Below are positions 13,884 to 21,900 of a stretch of DNA of 24,843 bases, one piece after another. The notes beneath the pieces were generated by a model. The model did no database searches and was not told the DNA's origin. It was given only the letters and a program-made list of their open reading frames with translations. The stretch comes from Rikenellaceae bacterium. GTDB lineage: Bacteria; Bacteroidota; Bacteroidia; Bacteroidales; UBA932. Both the position numbers and the translations under genes were made by a program. Each line of letters starts with the position of its first letter. Position 1 is the first letter of the stretch. Where the stretch lies: assembly GCA_900771005.1 (NCBI GenBank), contig CAAGMI010000197.1, forward strand, positions 1 through 24,843, written 5' to 3'.

Positions 13884-14975
13884 ATGAAAAAGACACTTTC
13901 ATTTGTGCTGACGGCACTGACTGCTATTACGGCCCTGGCCTTTGCCGTTTCCTGCAACGAACTCCTTTCCGGGCTGCAGAAGGAACCGGGGACACTCAAC
14001 ATTTCATTTGCGGAGGACTTTGAACCCCATACCAGAGCTGAACATTCTCCGGATATCAATGAATTCAAGATAACCGTCACGGATCCCGATGGAAACGTGG
14101 TGTATGAGGGAAAATACGGGACTGCACCCTCTACTCTAGCCGTGGCGCCGGGTACTTATACCGTGAGTGCCGTATCCTGCGATTTTTCCGATCCCAAGTT
14201 CGACTCTCCACAGTTCGGTGATACACAGGTCGCTGTGGTTGAATCGGGCTGCGGTACTGACGTGCAACTGGTATGTACCCAGATAAACTCAGGTGTAAGA
14301 CTGAATGTGAGTCCCGAATTCCTGAATCTTTACCCGGACGGCGTACTGTTCCTTAAATCCTCGGACGGCAAACTGATGTACGGATATCAGGAGAAGAGAA
14401 CGGCTTATTTCAACCCGGGAAGCATTGCTCTTATCCTGAACGACAAGGAGAAGGATCTCTCTCTGATGACCAGGACGCTGGAACCCAGGCAGATACTTTC
14501 TGTCAATATCACGGCATCTTCTCCAGGTCATCAGGGCTCCTCTTCCGGAATCTCCGTAAGCGTGGACACATCCAGGAACTGGACATCCGAGGACCTTGAC
14601 ATAGGAGGCGGAAGAGGGGGCTCTGATGTCTCCACGGCATACAGCGTCGCTCAGGCGAGGAATCACGTCGGCTCCAACAACGTATGGGTGTGGGGCTATA
14701 TCGCAGGCGGGGATCTGACATCTTCAAAATGCTCATTCCAGCCTCCGTTCACCTCCAGGACGAATATCGTATTATCCCCGAAAACAAATTGCACCGACAG
14801 GGGATTGTGCCTGTCAGTGCAACTTGCCAAAGGCGATGTGCGTGATGCCCTAAATCTTGTCGATCATAATGACAACCTTGGACGTCCGGTATATCTCAGA
14901 GGGGATATCGTGGATTCGTATTACGGAATCATCGGTCTGAGGAACGTTACGCAATACCTTTTCTCTGAGGATTAA
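13884..14975 (+). CDS. DUF4493 and DUF6359 domain lipoprotein
   Basis: This 363-residue protein starts at ATG 13884. An N-terminal signal with lipobox FAVSC makes Cys24 the likely lipid-anchored residue. The region about 35-130 (GTLNISFAEDF, NEFKITVTDPDGNVVYEG, LAVAPGTYTVSAVS) resembles DUF4493, an immunoglobulin-like beta domain. The last 110 residues (YSVAQARNHVGSNNVWVWGY, TNIVLSPKT, VQLAKGDVRDALNLVDHNDNLGRPVYLRGDIV, YYGIIGLRNV) match DUF6359, common in Bacteroidota lipoproteins. Neither domain has a known activity; a surface-binding role is likely. A near -7 box (AATCTTTG) lies 15 nt ahead. The TAA shares a TTAA with the stop of the converging GH67 gene. Confidence 0.8.
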   Translation: MKKTLSFVLTALTAITALAFAVSCNELLSGLQKEPGTLNISFAEDFEPHTRAEHSPDINEFKITVTDPDGNVVYEGKYGTAPSTLAVAPGTYTVSAVSCDFSDPKFDSPQFGDTQVAVVESGCGTDVQLVCTQINSGVRLNVSPEFLNLYPDGVLFLKSSDGKLMYGYQEKRTAYFNPGSIALILNDKEKDLSLMTRTLEPRQILSVNITASSPGHQGSSSGISVSVDTSRNWTSEDLDIGGGRGGSDVSTAYSVAQARNHVGSNNVWVWGYIAGGDLTSSKCSFQPPFTSRTNIVLSPKTNCTDRGLCLSVQLAKGDVRDALNLVDHNDNLGRPVYLRGDIVDSYYGIIGLRNVTQYLFSED

Positions 14976-16726
14976 CTGTGAATGGACGTAGGCATCGGCC
15001 TTCTCTTTATGGAGTCGAGAGGTATGACCGGACGGTCAACGTCTGCAGGTATCGGCATCCTTGAGAATGTCTGGAAGTATTGTACGCATGCATCTCTCCA
15101 TAGCATTGCATCCTGATACTGTATCTCAAGTTTGTCGGCAACCTCCTGCCACTTGTCCTGATCCACATATTTCCGGACGGAATTCCATATGTTCCTGTAT
15201 TCTGCAGCCTTCTTCAGCCCTCTGTCATAATGCAGGCACAATTCATCCCAAAGAGTCCGTCCTGACTTCATCTCATAATCCCACGGGAGATGGTGGAACC
15301 ATAGGAGAAGGTTTTCCGGGCAGGTTTCGAGTGAATTGTACTGGGAAGCGAGCGGCTCCGGATACTGTGCAACGTTACCGCTACCCTCCAGTGTGCGGTC
15401 GAAACCAATGCCGGCGCTGTCAGCCTTGTGATAATAAGGAGGTGTCCAGTCCGAGCGCAGGAACGGGGGAGCATACCAAGGCTCCGGTCCGTAGTGGGCG
15501 TTGCTTGCGAAAATGTGGTGAAGGCCCAGAGGCATCATATAGTCAACCATATCCTCACGGCTTTCCATCATAAGAGCCTTGACCGGTGCTATGAATTCTG
15601 ATTCGAATTCCTTTCTGGAACATCCTTTCGGGCGTTTGAAAGTAAGATGCAACCATTCATCGGCAATCTGCTCGGCACTCAATGTCGGATCCCAGGCGAG
15701 GCGGCCGAATGCATACCAGTTGGCCTGGGCGAAGATGTGTCCGCACCAGTTGGCATCCTGGCCCGTATTTGCAACCCCGGCTATGGCCTTCATCCCAGGC
15801 GCACCATTGTTTGCAAGCGTGTCAAGAAACTCCTCCCACATGGTCCCCAGGTAGCATAACTGCTTGCTCTGCCCGAGATATTCCTGAGTGATCTGGAATT
15901 CCGGCATTTCCAAAGTCTTGCGGAGATTGAAGAACAGAGGACTTGCAGGTTCCCTCGGTTGAAAATCCACAGGACCGTTCTTGATCTGGATTATTACGTT
16001 GTCTCTGAATTCTCCGTCAAGCGGGACGAATTCTTCATAAGCCTGGTTCGCCCTGTCAGGACTGTCGGCTGCATACACGAATGCTCTCCACATCACGATT
16101 CCACCGTGCTTTCCTACTGCGTCGGCCAGCATGTTCGCTCCATCGACGTGGGTGCGTCCGAAATCCTGCGGACCGGGTTGTCCCTCACTGCAGGCTTTTA
16201 CCAGGAAACCGCCGAAATCCGGAATGAGTGAATAGATGTAGTCCACCTTTTCATTCCACCATCTGATGACATCCTCGTCCAGCGGGTCTGCCGTAGGCAG
16301 TTCGCCAAGAGCCTGAGGCGTTGCAAAATTGATGGAAATATAGGTCTTCATTCCGTAATCCCGGAGGATGTCTGCGATGGCTGCGACTCTGTTGATTACC
16401 TCAGCCGTGAGCATACGCGGAGAAGCGTTCACGTTGTTCAGGACTGCTCCGTTGATGCCTATGGATTGGTTCAGACGGCCGTATTCCCTGATTCTTGTTT
16501 CAGGGATGCTGTCTGATGTCCACTGCCACATACTCTTCCCGGCATAACCTCTTTCGACGCTGTCGTCAAGGTTGTCCCAGTGATTGAGGATGCGGTATTC
16601 ATAATATGGCTCGCCTTTGAGTTCCGGCTCGCCTGCAGCAAGCCAAAGCGGCCCATTAACGCTGCTACCGCCGGAGCATCCGACGGTAGCAAGTGCGATG
16701 AAGAGTGAAATAATTGATTTATTCAT
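14972..16726 (-). CDS. GH67 alpha-glucuronidase lipoprotein lacking the N-terminal domain
   Basis: This 584-residue protein has a lipoprotein signal (lipobox ATVGC, Cys17) and then passes almost at once into the GH67 catalytic barrel at YYEYRILNHWDNLDDSVERG. Catalytic residues are in place: Glu181 (CSEGQPGPQ) as acid, Asp254 (GPVDFQPRE) and Glu282 (ITQEYLG). Their spacings of 73 and 28 equal those of Glu292, Asp365 and Glu393 in Cellvibrio japonicus GlcA67A, so about 111 N-terminal residues are absent here. The usual N-terminal beta-sandwich is missing, but the C-terminal helical domain (HHLPWDYEMKSGRTLWDELCLHYDRG...) is kept. GH67 enzymes release 4-O-methyl-glucuronic acid from the non-reducing end of xylo-oligosaccharides. 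It overlaps the GH43 gene by 8 bp and is last in the operon. Confidence 0.93.
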   Translation of the reverse strand: MNKSIISLFIALATVGCSGGSSVNGPLWLAAGEPELKGEPYYEYRILNHWDNLDDSVERGYAGKSMWQWTSDSIPETRIREYGRLNQSIGINGAVLNNVNASPRMLTAEVINRVAAIADILRDYGMKTYISINFATPQALGELPTADPLDEDVIRWWNEKVDYIYSLIPDFGGFLVKACSEGQPGPQDFGRTHVDGANMLADAVGKHGGIVMWRAFVYAADSPDRANQAYEEFVPLDGEFRDNVIIQIKNGPVDFQPREPASPLFFNLRKTLEMPEFQITQEYLGQSKQLCYLGTMWEEFLDTLANNGAPGMKAIAGVANTGQDANWCGHIFAQANWYAFGRLAWDPTLSAEQIADEWLHLTFKRPKGCSRKEFESEFIAPVKALMMESREDMVDYMMPLGLHHIFASNAHYGPEPWYAPPFLRSDWTPPYYHKADSAGIGFDRTLEGSGNVAQYPEPLASQYNSLETCPENLLLWFHHLPWDYEMKSGRTLWDELCLHYDRGLKKAAEYRNIWNSVRKYVDQDKWQEVADKLEIQYQDAMLWRDACVQYFQTFSRMPIPADVDRPVIPLDSIKRRPMPTSIHS

Positions 16727-17732
16727 CTGTTCCTTCTATTGTCTCGATTAAACCGTCAGGGGTGAACGTGAGCTCACATACCTTGAGGCTGCGGAGCCAT
16801 GACTTTCCTCCTGAAGGTGCGCTGTCGTGATGGAAGAGGTACCATTTGCCTTTCCACTCGATGATGGCGTGATGTGTGGTCCAGCCTACAACCGGGGTGA
16901 GGATTACACCCTTGTAAGTGAACGGTCCGTAAACGTTGTCACCTATTGCATAGCAGAGGAGGTGGCTGTCACCGGTTGAATATGTGAAGTAGTATTTCCC
17001 GTCTTTCTTGAATGTCCAGCTTGCCTCGAAGAAACGATGCGGGTCATCGGCTGCCAGAGGCTTGCCGTTTTCATCAACCACCTGTACGGGCTTAGGCTCC
17101 TCTCCGAACTGGAGCATATCCTTTGAAAGCTTTACCACGCGGCTTGGGAGCGAAGGCTGGCTGCCGTGAGGAAGGTTCGGACTGTCAGGCGTGTTGTTCT
17201 TCGCCGGGTCCTCGATGCCGACATTGTCCCTGTATGACTGAAGCTGACCTCCCCAGAGGCCGCCGAAGTACATATAGTACTCGCCGTCATCATCCTTAAG
17301 GATAGCCATATCGATGGAGTAGCTGCCGTGAACAGGCTCCGGCTGAGGAATGAACGGCCCTGCAGGGTTGTCTGCTACAGCGACACCGTGACGGAACACT
17401 TCATTCTTGTCCTTCATAGGGAAGAACATATAGTATTTGCCGTCCTTCTCCTGTACGTCGCAGTCCCAGAGCTGGCGTCCGTGCCAGGCGATGTCCTCCT
17501 GACGGAGTACGCATCCATGGTCAACTACCTTGCCGGTCATAGGATCACCGTCTATTGAGAGGACGTGGTAGTCCTTCATGATATACTGGTCTCCGCTGTC
17601 ATCCTCGACGTTGGATTCGTCTTCCCAGTCGTGGGAAGGATAGATATAGATCTTGTCGTTGAAGACGTGAACTGAAGGATCAGCCATATAGTCTTCAGGG
17701 AACAGATAACGTTTTGCAACTTTTTTAGCCAT
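16719..17732 (-). CDS. GH43 beta-xylosidase/arabinofuranosidase, cytoplasmic
   Basis: This 337-residue five-bladed propeller enzyme carries the three GH43 acidic residues in the expected order: Asp18 (YMADPSVHVF, base), Asp141 (SIDMAILKDDDG, pKa modulator) and Glu236 (RFFEASWTF, acid). HHAIIEWKGKWYLFHHD supplies the C-terminal metal-site histidine. The sequence resembles subfamily 1 type enzymes, mostly beta-xylosidases. There is no signal peptide (MAKKVAKRYLFPEDYMADP), so it should act in the cytoplasm on imported xylo-oligosaccharides. It starts 11 bp after the transporter gene and overlaps GH67 by 8 bp, showing operon structure. Subfamily and exact substrate (xylose or arabinose side) are inferred. 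Confidence 0.92.
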   Translation of the reverse strand: MAKKVAKRYLFPEDYMADPSVHVFNDKIYIYPSHDWEDESNVEDDSGDQYIMKDYHVLSIDGDPMTGKVVDHGCVLRQEDIAWHGRQLWDCDVQEKDGKYYMFFPMKDKNEVFRHGVAVADNPAGPFIPQPEPVHGSYSIDMAILKDDDGEYYMYFGGLWGGQLQSYRDNVGIEDPAKNNTPDSPNLPHGSQPSLPSRVVKLSKDMLQFGEEPKPVQVVDENGKPLAADDPHRFFEASWTFKKDGKYYFTYSTGDSHLLCYAIGDNVYGPFTYKGVILTPVVGWTTHHAIIEWKGKWYLFHHDSAPSGGKSWLRSLKVCELTFTPDGLIETIEGTDE

Positions 17733-17743
17733 GGTATTATTGA

Positions 17744-19153
17744 TTATGCGTTCTTTTCTTCAATTGCCCTGTTGATTTCATCCATTTTCTCATCGCTGAG
17801 TTCATACTTGCTGATGATCCACATCGCGAGGACGAGGAGGATTGCAGGGATTACACAGACGAGCCAGAGAATTCCCTGCTCGGCGAGAGGTGTCTGCTTA
17901 GGAAGAGCTGCGTCGAAGCCTACGAGAGCGAGGACGAGTCCCGGAACCACTCCTCCGAGTGCCATGCCGGCCTTGAAGAAGATTCCTGTGAGAGCGTTCA
18001 CGATGCCTGCGATGCGGCGTCCTGTCGTGAATTCTCCATATGCCACAACCTCAGGAACAAGTGCCCACATATAGCCTGTGGCAACGATGATACCCGTGCT
18101 CTTGACGAACTGAGCTACGCAGAGTGCCCAGAAATGGCATTTGATTGCCGGGATGGATACGAAGATGTACATCATCGCCATACCCACGATGGCAGTGCCG
18201 AGGAAGAGATAAAACATACCCTTCTTCCCTATTTTGCGCTTGATTGCCGGAACGAGAGGCATGAAAATGAATGCAGGGATGGTTCCGAGCCACATGAACG
18301 CTGTGGTCATGAACGGAGTTGCGCCTACGTTGTATGTCATGAAATATGCATCTGCTGCGTTGCCGACGCTCATCATTGCGAATGCTGTGATGAAGAAGAA
18401 AGCAAGGACGCGGAGAGGCTTGTTGCGGATGAATTCCATCCAGAGGTCACTGACTTTGACATTCGCAGCCTCTTTCTGATCCATTACGACTCTTTCCTTG
18501 CACTGTGAGAAGCAGAAGAAAAGGAGTGCGAGACCTACAAGAGCAAAGATGGAGATGGTTATGAACCATGCACGTGGATCTGTAGGTGTCCCGCTGTCGG
18601 CTGTGCGCATTGCTGCAGGAACGAAGAGTGCGATAACCAGAGGAAGCGACTTTACTGCGAGGGCACCGAGGTTCGCCATGAACATTCTGGTGGATGTGAG
18701 CACTGTAATCTCATCCGTATCACGGGTGAGCGATGAGTTGAGCGCACCGTATGGAACGTTGACAAGAGTGTAGCACATTGACATTCCGACATAGGTCACA
18801 TAAGCGTAAACCACCGATCCGTTGAACTGGTTCCAGAAGCAGAGGATCGCGAGCGCAACCAGAGGAATACCGCCGAGGATGAGCCATGAACGGTATTTGC
18901 CCCATTTAGGATTCTTCTTGTCGACGAGCGTTCCGACTACCGGGTCCCAAAGTACGTCCACAAGTCTTACGACGAGGAACATTGTCGCTGCAACTGCAGG
19001 CTTGAGACCGAATACGTTTGTGTAGAAGAACAGCAGCCAGATGCTGATGGTCTGATAGATAAGGTTCTGGGCCATGTCTCCGGAACCGAAACCGATTCGC
19101 TGGAGCCAGCTCAGCTTGTAGAAGCCATTGGCCTCTGAAGAGTTATTAGCCAT
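17744..19153 (-). CDS. GPH-family xyloside:cation symporter (MFS superfamily)
   Basis: This 469-residue protein has about 12 membrane segments. Diagnostic glycoside-pentoside-hexuronide features are IGFGSGDMAQNLIYQTISIW at the start, DVLWDPVVGTLVDKKNPKWGKYRSWLILG after helix 2 (the D-P-x-x-G and W-G-K-x-R region), and VNVPYGALNSSLTRDTDE in helix 4-5. The family takes up xylosides, melibiose, lactose or glucuronides with Na+ or H+. Position between alpha-glucuronidases and a cytoplasmic GH43 points to inner-membrane import of xylo-oligosaccharides or xylobiose, as for XynB/XynT-type transporters. A full promoter motif at 19197-19227 precedes it, so it can be transcribed apart from GH115. Confidence 0.93.
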   Translation of the reverse strand: MANNSSEANGFYKLSWLQRIGFGSGDMAQNLIYQTISIWLLFFYTNVFGLKPAVAATMFLVVRLVDVLWDPVVGTLVDKKNPKWGKYRSWLILGGIPLVALAILCFWNQFNGSVVYAYVTYVGMSMCYTLVNVPYGALNSSLTRDTDEITVLTSTRMFMANLGALAVKSLPLVIALFVPAAMRTADSGTPTDPRAWFITISIFALVGLALLFFCFSQCKERVVMDQKEAANVKVSDLWMEFIRNKPLRVLAFFFITAFAMMSVGNAADAYFMTYNVGATPFMTTAFMWLGTIPAFIFMPLVPAIKRKIGKKGMFYLFLGTAIVGMAMMYIFVSIPAIKCHFWALCVAQFVKSTGIIVATGYMWALVPEVVAYGEFTTGRRIAGIVNALTGIFFKAGMALGGVVPGLVLALVGFDAALPKQTPLAEQGILWLVCVIPAILLVLAMWIISKYELSDEKMDEINRAIEEKNA

Positions 19154-19196
19154 AATGTTATTTATTTATTGTTTACGAATTTCGCGCACAATCACA

Positions 19197-19227
19197 CAAA
19201 TATAGGGAAAAGTAGTCATTGTTCAAA
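19197..19227 (-). promoter_or_regulatory. Internal promoter for transporter-GH43-GH67
   Basis: On the minus strand, TTTG (19227-19224) is followed after exactly 19 nt by TATATTTG (19204-19197), an exact match to both boxes of the Bacteroides primary-sigma consensus. The -33 box lies within the last codons of the GH115 gene and the -7 box is 43 bp before the transporter ATG. The GH115-transporter gap of 62 bp is otherwise A+T-rich, and no terminator is evident. Confidence 0.75.
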
Positions 19228-21798
19228 TATCTGACCTCGTGTGAGCGGTGACTCCTTTCCGAACAGGAAGGATTTGTGGTAGCCTCCGAGGTCAACTATT
19301 ATTTTCTCAAGCACCACTCCAGGGTCAAGCGGACTTATGGTGAGATTCCGCTCTCCGGATCCGGGAACTTTCATCCTGACAGTTTTCTCTATCACTCTGG
19401 ACGCTACGGTAGGATACATTATCCTGTAAACGTTCTCCGGCTCTTCATTAAGCTCTCCGTTGAAATTCACCACCACCGGTTCCTGCCCTTCGAATCCTAC
19501 TGCGTACCTGTGGCCGTCCTGCCTTGCAAAAGCAAGCGTGGATGCGGTAATCACGTGCACGTCAACGGAATCGATACCTTCCGGTATTTCCATCCTGTAA
19601 GAAATTGACGCACCTTCGACGGAAGCATTGTATGGCTGGAGGGAGATTCCGCTGCGCGTACGGCCCATGAAAGGTATGACGGTCCATTGTGCCTCTGCCG
19701 ATCCCGTGCAGCTGAAGTAGTGCTCGGCATCTATGCCGATAAAGCCATCGGAAGCTTTTGAAATGAAATTTCCCTTCATCTGTCCGGCGTTTTCGAAACG
19801 GTTTATCCTTGGAAGTCTGTCGGCAGGGAAGTTGTCGTTCCAGCTGAAATAGCCGATGTGCTTCTGGGTCATCATACCGTCCCATTTGCCTCCTGACATT
19901 TCCCTGTTGTACGCTGCGCAGAGATCGGCGTCACGTTTGAATGCGGCCTCCGTCCTGTCTGCCCATACGTTGGCTTCAGGGTTGCCTTCAAGATACAGTT
20001 TGTTGTTCATTGCCTGGCAATAGTACATCTCGTATACATTGGAGAGCGCCTGGACGGGGAACAGGATGAGCTGCCTGTATGCATCTCTGTACTCGTCAGG
20101 GAGGCTGATGAATTGCCTGAGGGCCTCAGCCTCGAGTTTCGTGAACTCATCGCTTACCTGCTTCCATTCGCCGCTTTCGAGATCGTATGTGTTCTTGTCC
20201 AGCATTTCGGCCGTGACTCTTCCCGAGTACTGTGAATAAAGGTTCAATATTCGTGCGGCCTCGTCCGCCTGGTCTTCTCCGAACTGCTGTGCGCAGAACT
20301 TGCGGGGATGGTCGAGCAGATTGCCGGCATTGTATCGTGAAGGATTCCAGGCGATATCCATGAAGAGACTGATCGGATATTCCATAGGCTTCAGGTCTCC
20401 CACGTTGAGGACCCACAGCCTGTCAACACCATACTGATATGTAAGTGTAAGCTGGTCCCAGATATGTTGTATCGGGGTGATGTTGAGCCACTTGCTGTTT
20501 CTCGGGGCACCTACGTAATCCACGTGGTAGTACATTCCGAATCCTCCCTTGTGCTGTCTGTCAGCAGCGGTTGGAAGCCTTCTGATGTCACCCCAGTTGT
20601 CATCGCTCAGCAGAATGATGGCGTCTTCAGGAACTTTCATCCCCTGGTCATAGTAACGCTGGACTTCCTTGTAGAGAGCCCATACCTGCTGACGCTCGCT
20701 TGCAGGACGTCCTGTTTCCCGGCTTATGATTCTCCTCTGGTTCCTGACGATTTTCTCGAGAAGTTTGATGATGGCGGCGTCATTGGAGACGAACTCGTCG
20801 TCATGCCCTTCTTTGGCACCCATGGCCGTGTCTCCGTCACCTCTCATTCCGATGGTGATGAGGTCCTCGGTTTCAAGTGCGCGGTGCATTCCCTCGCGGA
20901 AGAATTCATCCAGTACCTTGCTGTTTACAGTGTAATCCCATTCTCCCTTTGAACCGTTGTAGCGCACCCACTCCTGGTGGTTGCGTGCCATAGGCTCGTG
21001 ATGCGAGGTGCCCATGATTACACCCATCTCGTTGGCGGTCTGAGAGTTCAGCGGATCATCGGCATAGAATGCCCATCCCCACATTGCAGGCCACATGAAG
21101 TTCCCGCGAAGTCTCAGGATAAGTTCGAAAACACGAGCATAGAACCTGTGGTCACCATAGTCCGTGCCATAAGTGTTCTTGACCCAGGATGTGAGACAAG
21201 GAGCCTCGTCATTGAGGAATATTCCACGGTACCTTACGGCCGGCTCTCCTGCAGTGTAGGTTCCTTTCTTTATCGACAGGTTGTCGTTGTGGGGGACAGG
21301 TACATCCATCCAGTCGTACCAGGGTGAAACTCCGATCTGCTCGGAGAGTTCGTAAATGCCGTATATGGTCCCCCTCATATCGCTGCCGGCAATGACGAGT
21401 GCCTCATCAATGCCTTCCAGCGGGTTTTCGATTACGGTCATTATGTATTTCTCGACCTTGCCTTTCAGTTCCGCCTCGTCTATCAGCCCGGATTTGACTA
21501 TACTTTTTATATATGGGCTGTCAAGCGAACCGGCGATGATGCAGCGCTTGTCTGTGATTTCAGAGTACAGGCTTGCCTTGTGCCCGCACACGCGTTCGAA
21601 ATCCGACTGCAGGTTCCCTGCTGCGATAAGTATACCTTTCCTGTCAGCATCTGAAACCAGTATGCCAAGTGGCTTGGAGTTTTCTATGAGAGTGAAACAA
21701 TCCTGACCTGACGTGGAGGACATTATGCCTGCATTGTCCTTTGCGGCAGCGGACATAATGGTGAAAAGTCCGGCAAGAGCGATGAATAATCTTTTCAT
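19216..21798 (-). CDS. GH115 xylan alpha-1,2-glucuronidase
   Basis: This is an 860-residue protein from ATG 21798; a TTG at 21825 would add nine residues ahead of the signal peptide. The N-terminus MKRLFIALAGLFTIMSAAAK is a signal peptide with an AAA-type cleavage site. The body matches GH115: ILVSDADRKGILIAAGNLQSDF (N-terminal alpha/beta domain), YGIYELSEQIGVSPWYDWMDVPVP, YRGIFLNDEAPCLTSW, LRGNFMWPAMWGWAF, VIMGTSHHEPMARNHQEW, TIGMRGDGDTAMG and a C-terminal beta-sandwich. GH115 enzymes remove (4-O-methyl-)glucuronic acid from internal as well as terminal xylose units, complementing GH67. No lipobox, so it is probably periplasmic. First gene of the operon, divergent from xylBA. Confidence 0.95.
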   Translation of the reverse strand: MKRLFIALAGLFTIMSAAAKDNAGIMSSTSGQDCFTLIENSKPLGILVSDADRKGILIAAGNLQSDFERVCGHKASLYSEITDKRCIIAGSLDSPYIKSIVKSGLIDEAELKGKVEKYIMTVIENPLEGIDEALVIAGSDMRGTIYGIYELSEQIGVSPWYDWMDVPVPHNDNLSIKKGTYTAGEPAVRYRGIFLNDEAPCLTSWVKNTYGTDYGDHRFYARVFELILRLRGNFMWPAMWGWAFYADDPLNSQTANEMGVIMGTSHHEPMARNHQEWVRYNGSKGEWDYTVNSKVLDEFFREGMHRALETEDLITIGMRGDGDTAMGAKEGHDDEFVSNDAAIIKLLEKIVRNQRRIISRETGRPASERQQVWALYKEVQRYYDQGMKVPEDAIILLSDDNWGDIRRLPTAADRQHKGGFGMYYHVDYVGAPRNSKWLNITPIQHIWDQLTLTYQYGVDRLWVLNVGDLKPMEYPISLFMDIAWNPSRYNAGNLLDHPRKFCAQQFGEDQADEAARILNLYSQYSGRVTAEMLDKNTYDLESGEWKQVSDEFTKLEAEALRQFISLPDEYRDAYRQLILFPVQALSNVYEMYYCQAMNNKLYLEGNPEANVWADRTEAAFKRDADLCAAYNREMSGGKWDGMMTQKHIGYFSWNDNFPADRLPRINRFENAGQMKGNFISKASDGFIGIDAEHYFSCTGSAEAQWTVIPFMGRTRSGISLQPYNASVEGASISYRMEIPEGIDSVDVHVITASTLAFARQDGHRYAVGFEGQEPVVVNFNGELNEEPENVYRIMYPTVASRVIEKTVRMKVPGSGERNLTISPLDPGVVLEKIIVDLGGYHKSFLFGKESPLTRGQIFEQ

Positions 21799-21859
21799 TT
21801 TGTCATAAATTATGTTTGAGCGCAATTTAATATTAAAATTTTAAAGAAAATTGCCGTCA

Positions 21860-21873
21860 ATAGTAAATACTAT
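21860..21873. promoter_or_regulatory. Candidate operator between xylBA and the GH115 operon
   Basis: A perfect inverted repeat, ATAGTA-AA-TACTAT, lies in the 102-bp divergent intergenic region. It covers the place where the -33 box of the xylB promoter would be, given the -7 box at 21887-21894. A dimeric regulator bound here could control both directions. No regulator gene lies in the window, so its identity is unknown. Confidence 0.5.
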
Positions 21874-21886
21874 CTTAAATAATGAC

Positions 21887-21894
21887 TATATTTG
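21887..21894 (+). promoter_or_regulatory. Candidate -7 box of xylBA, leaderless arrangement
   Basis: TATATTTG fits TAnnTTTG exactly and ends 6 nt before the xylB ATG at 21901. The transcription start would fall at or within a few bases of the start codon. There is no TTTG -33 box at the normal spacing; an inverted repeat occupies that position. Confidence 0.6.
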
Positions 21895-21900
21895 TTAGCT

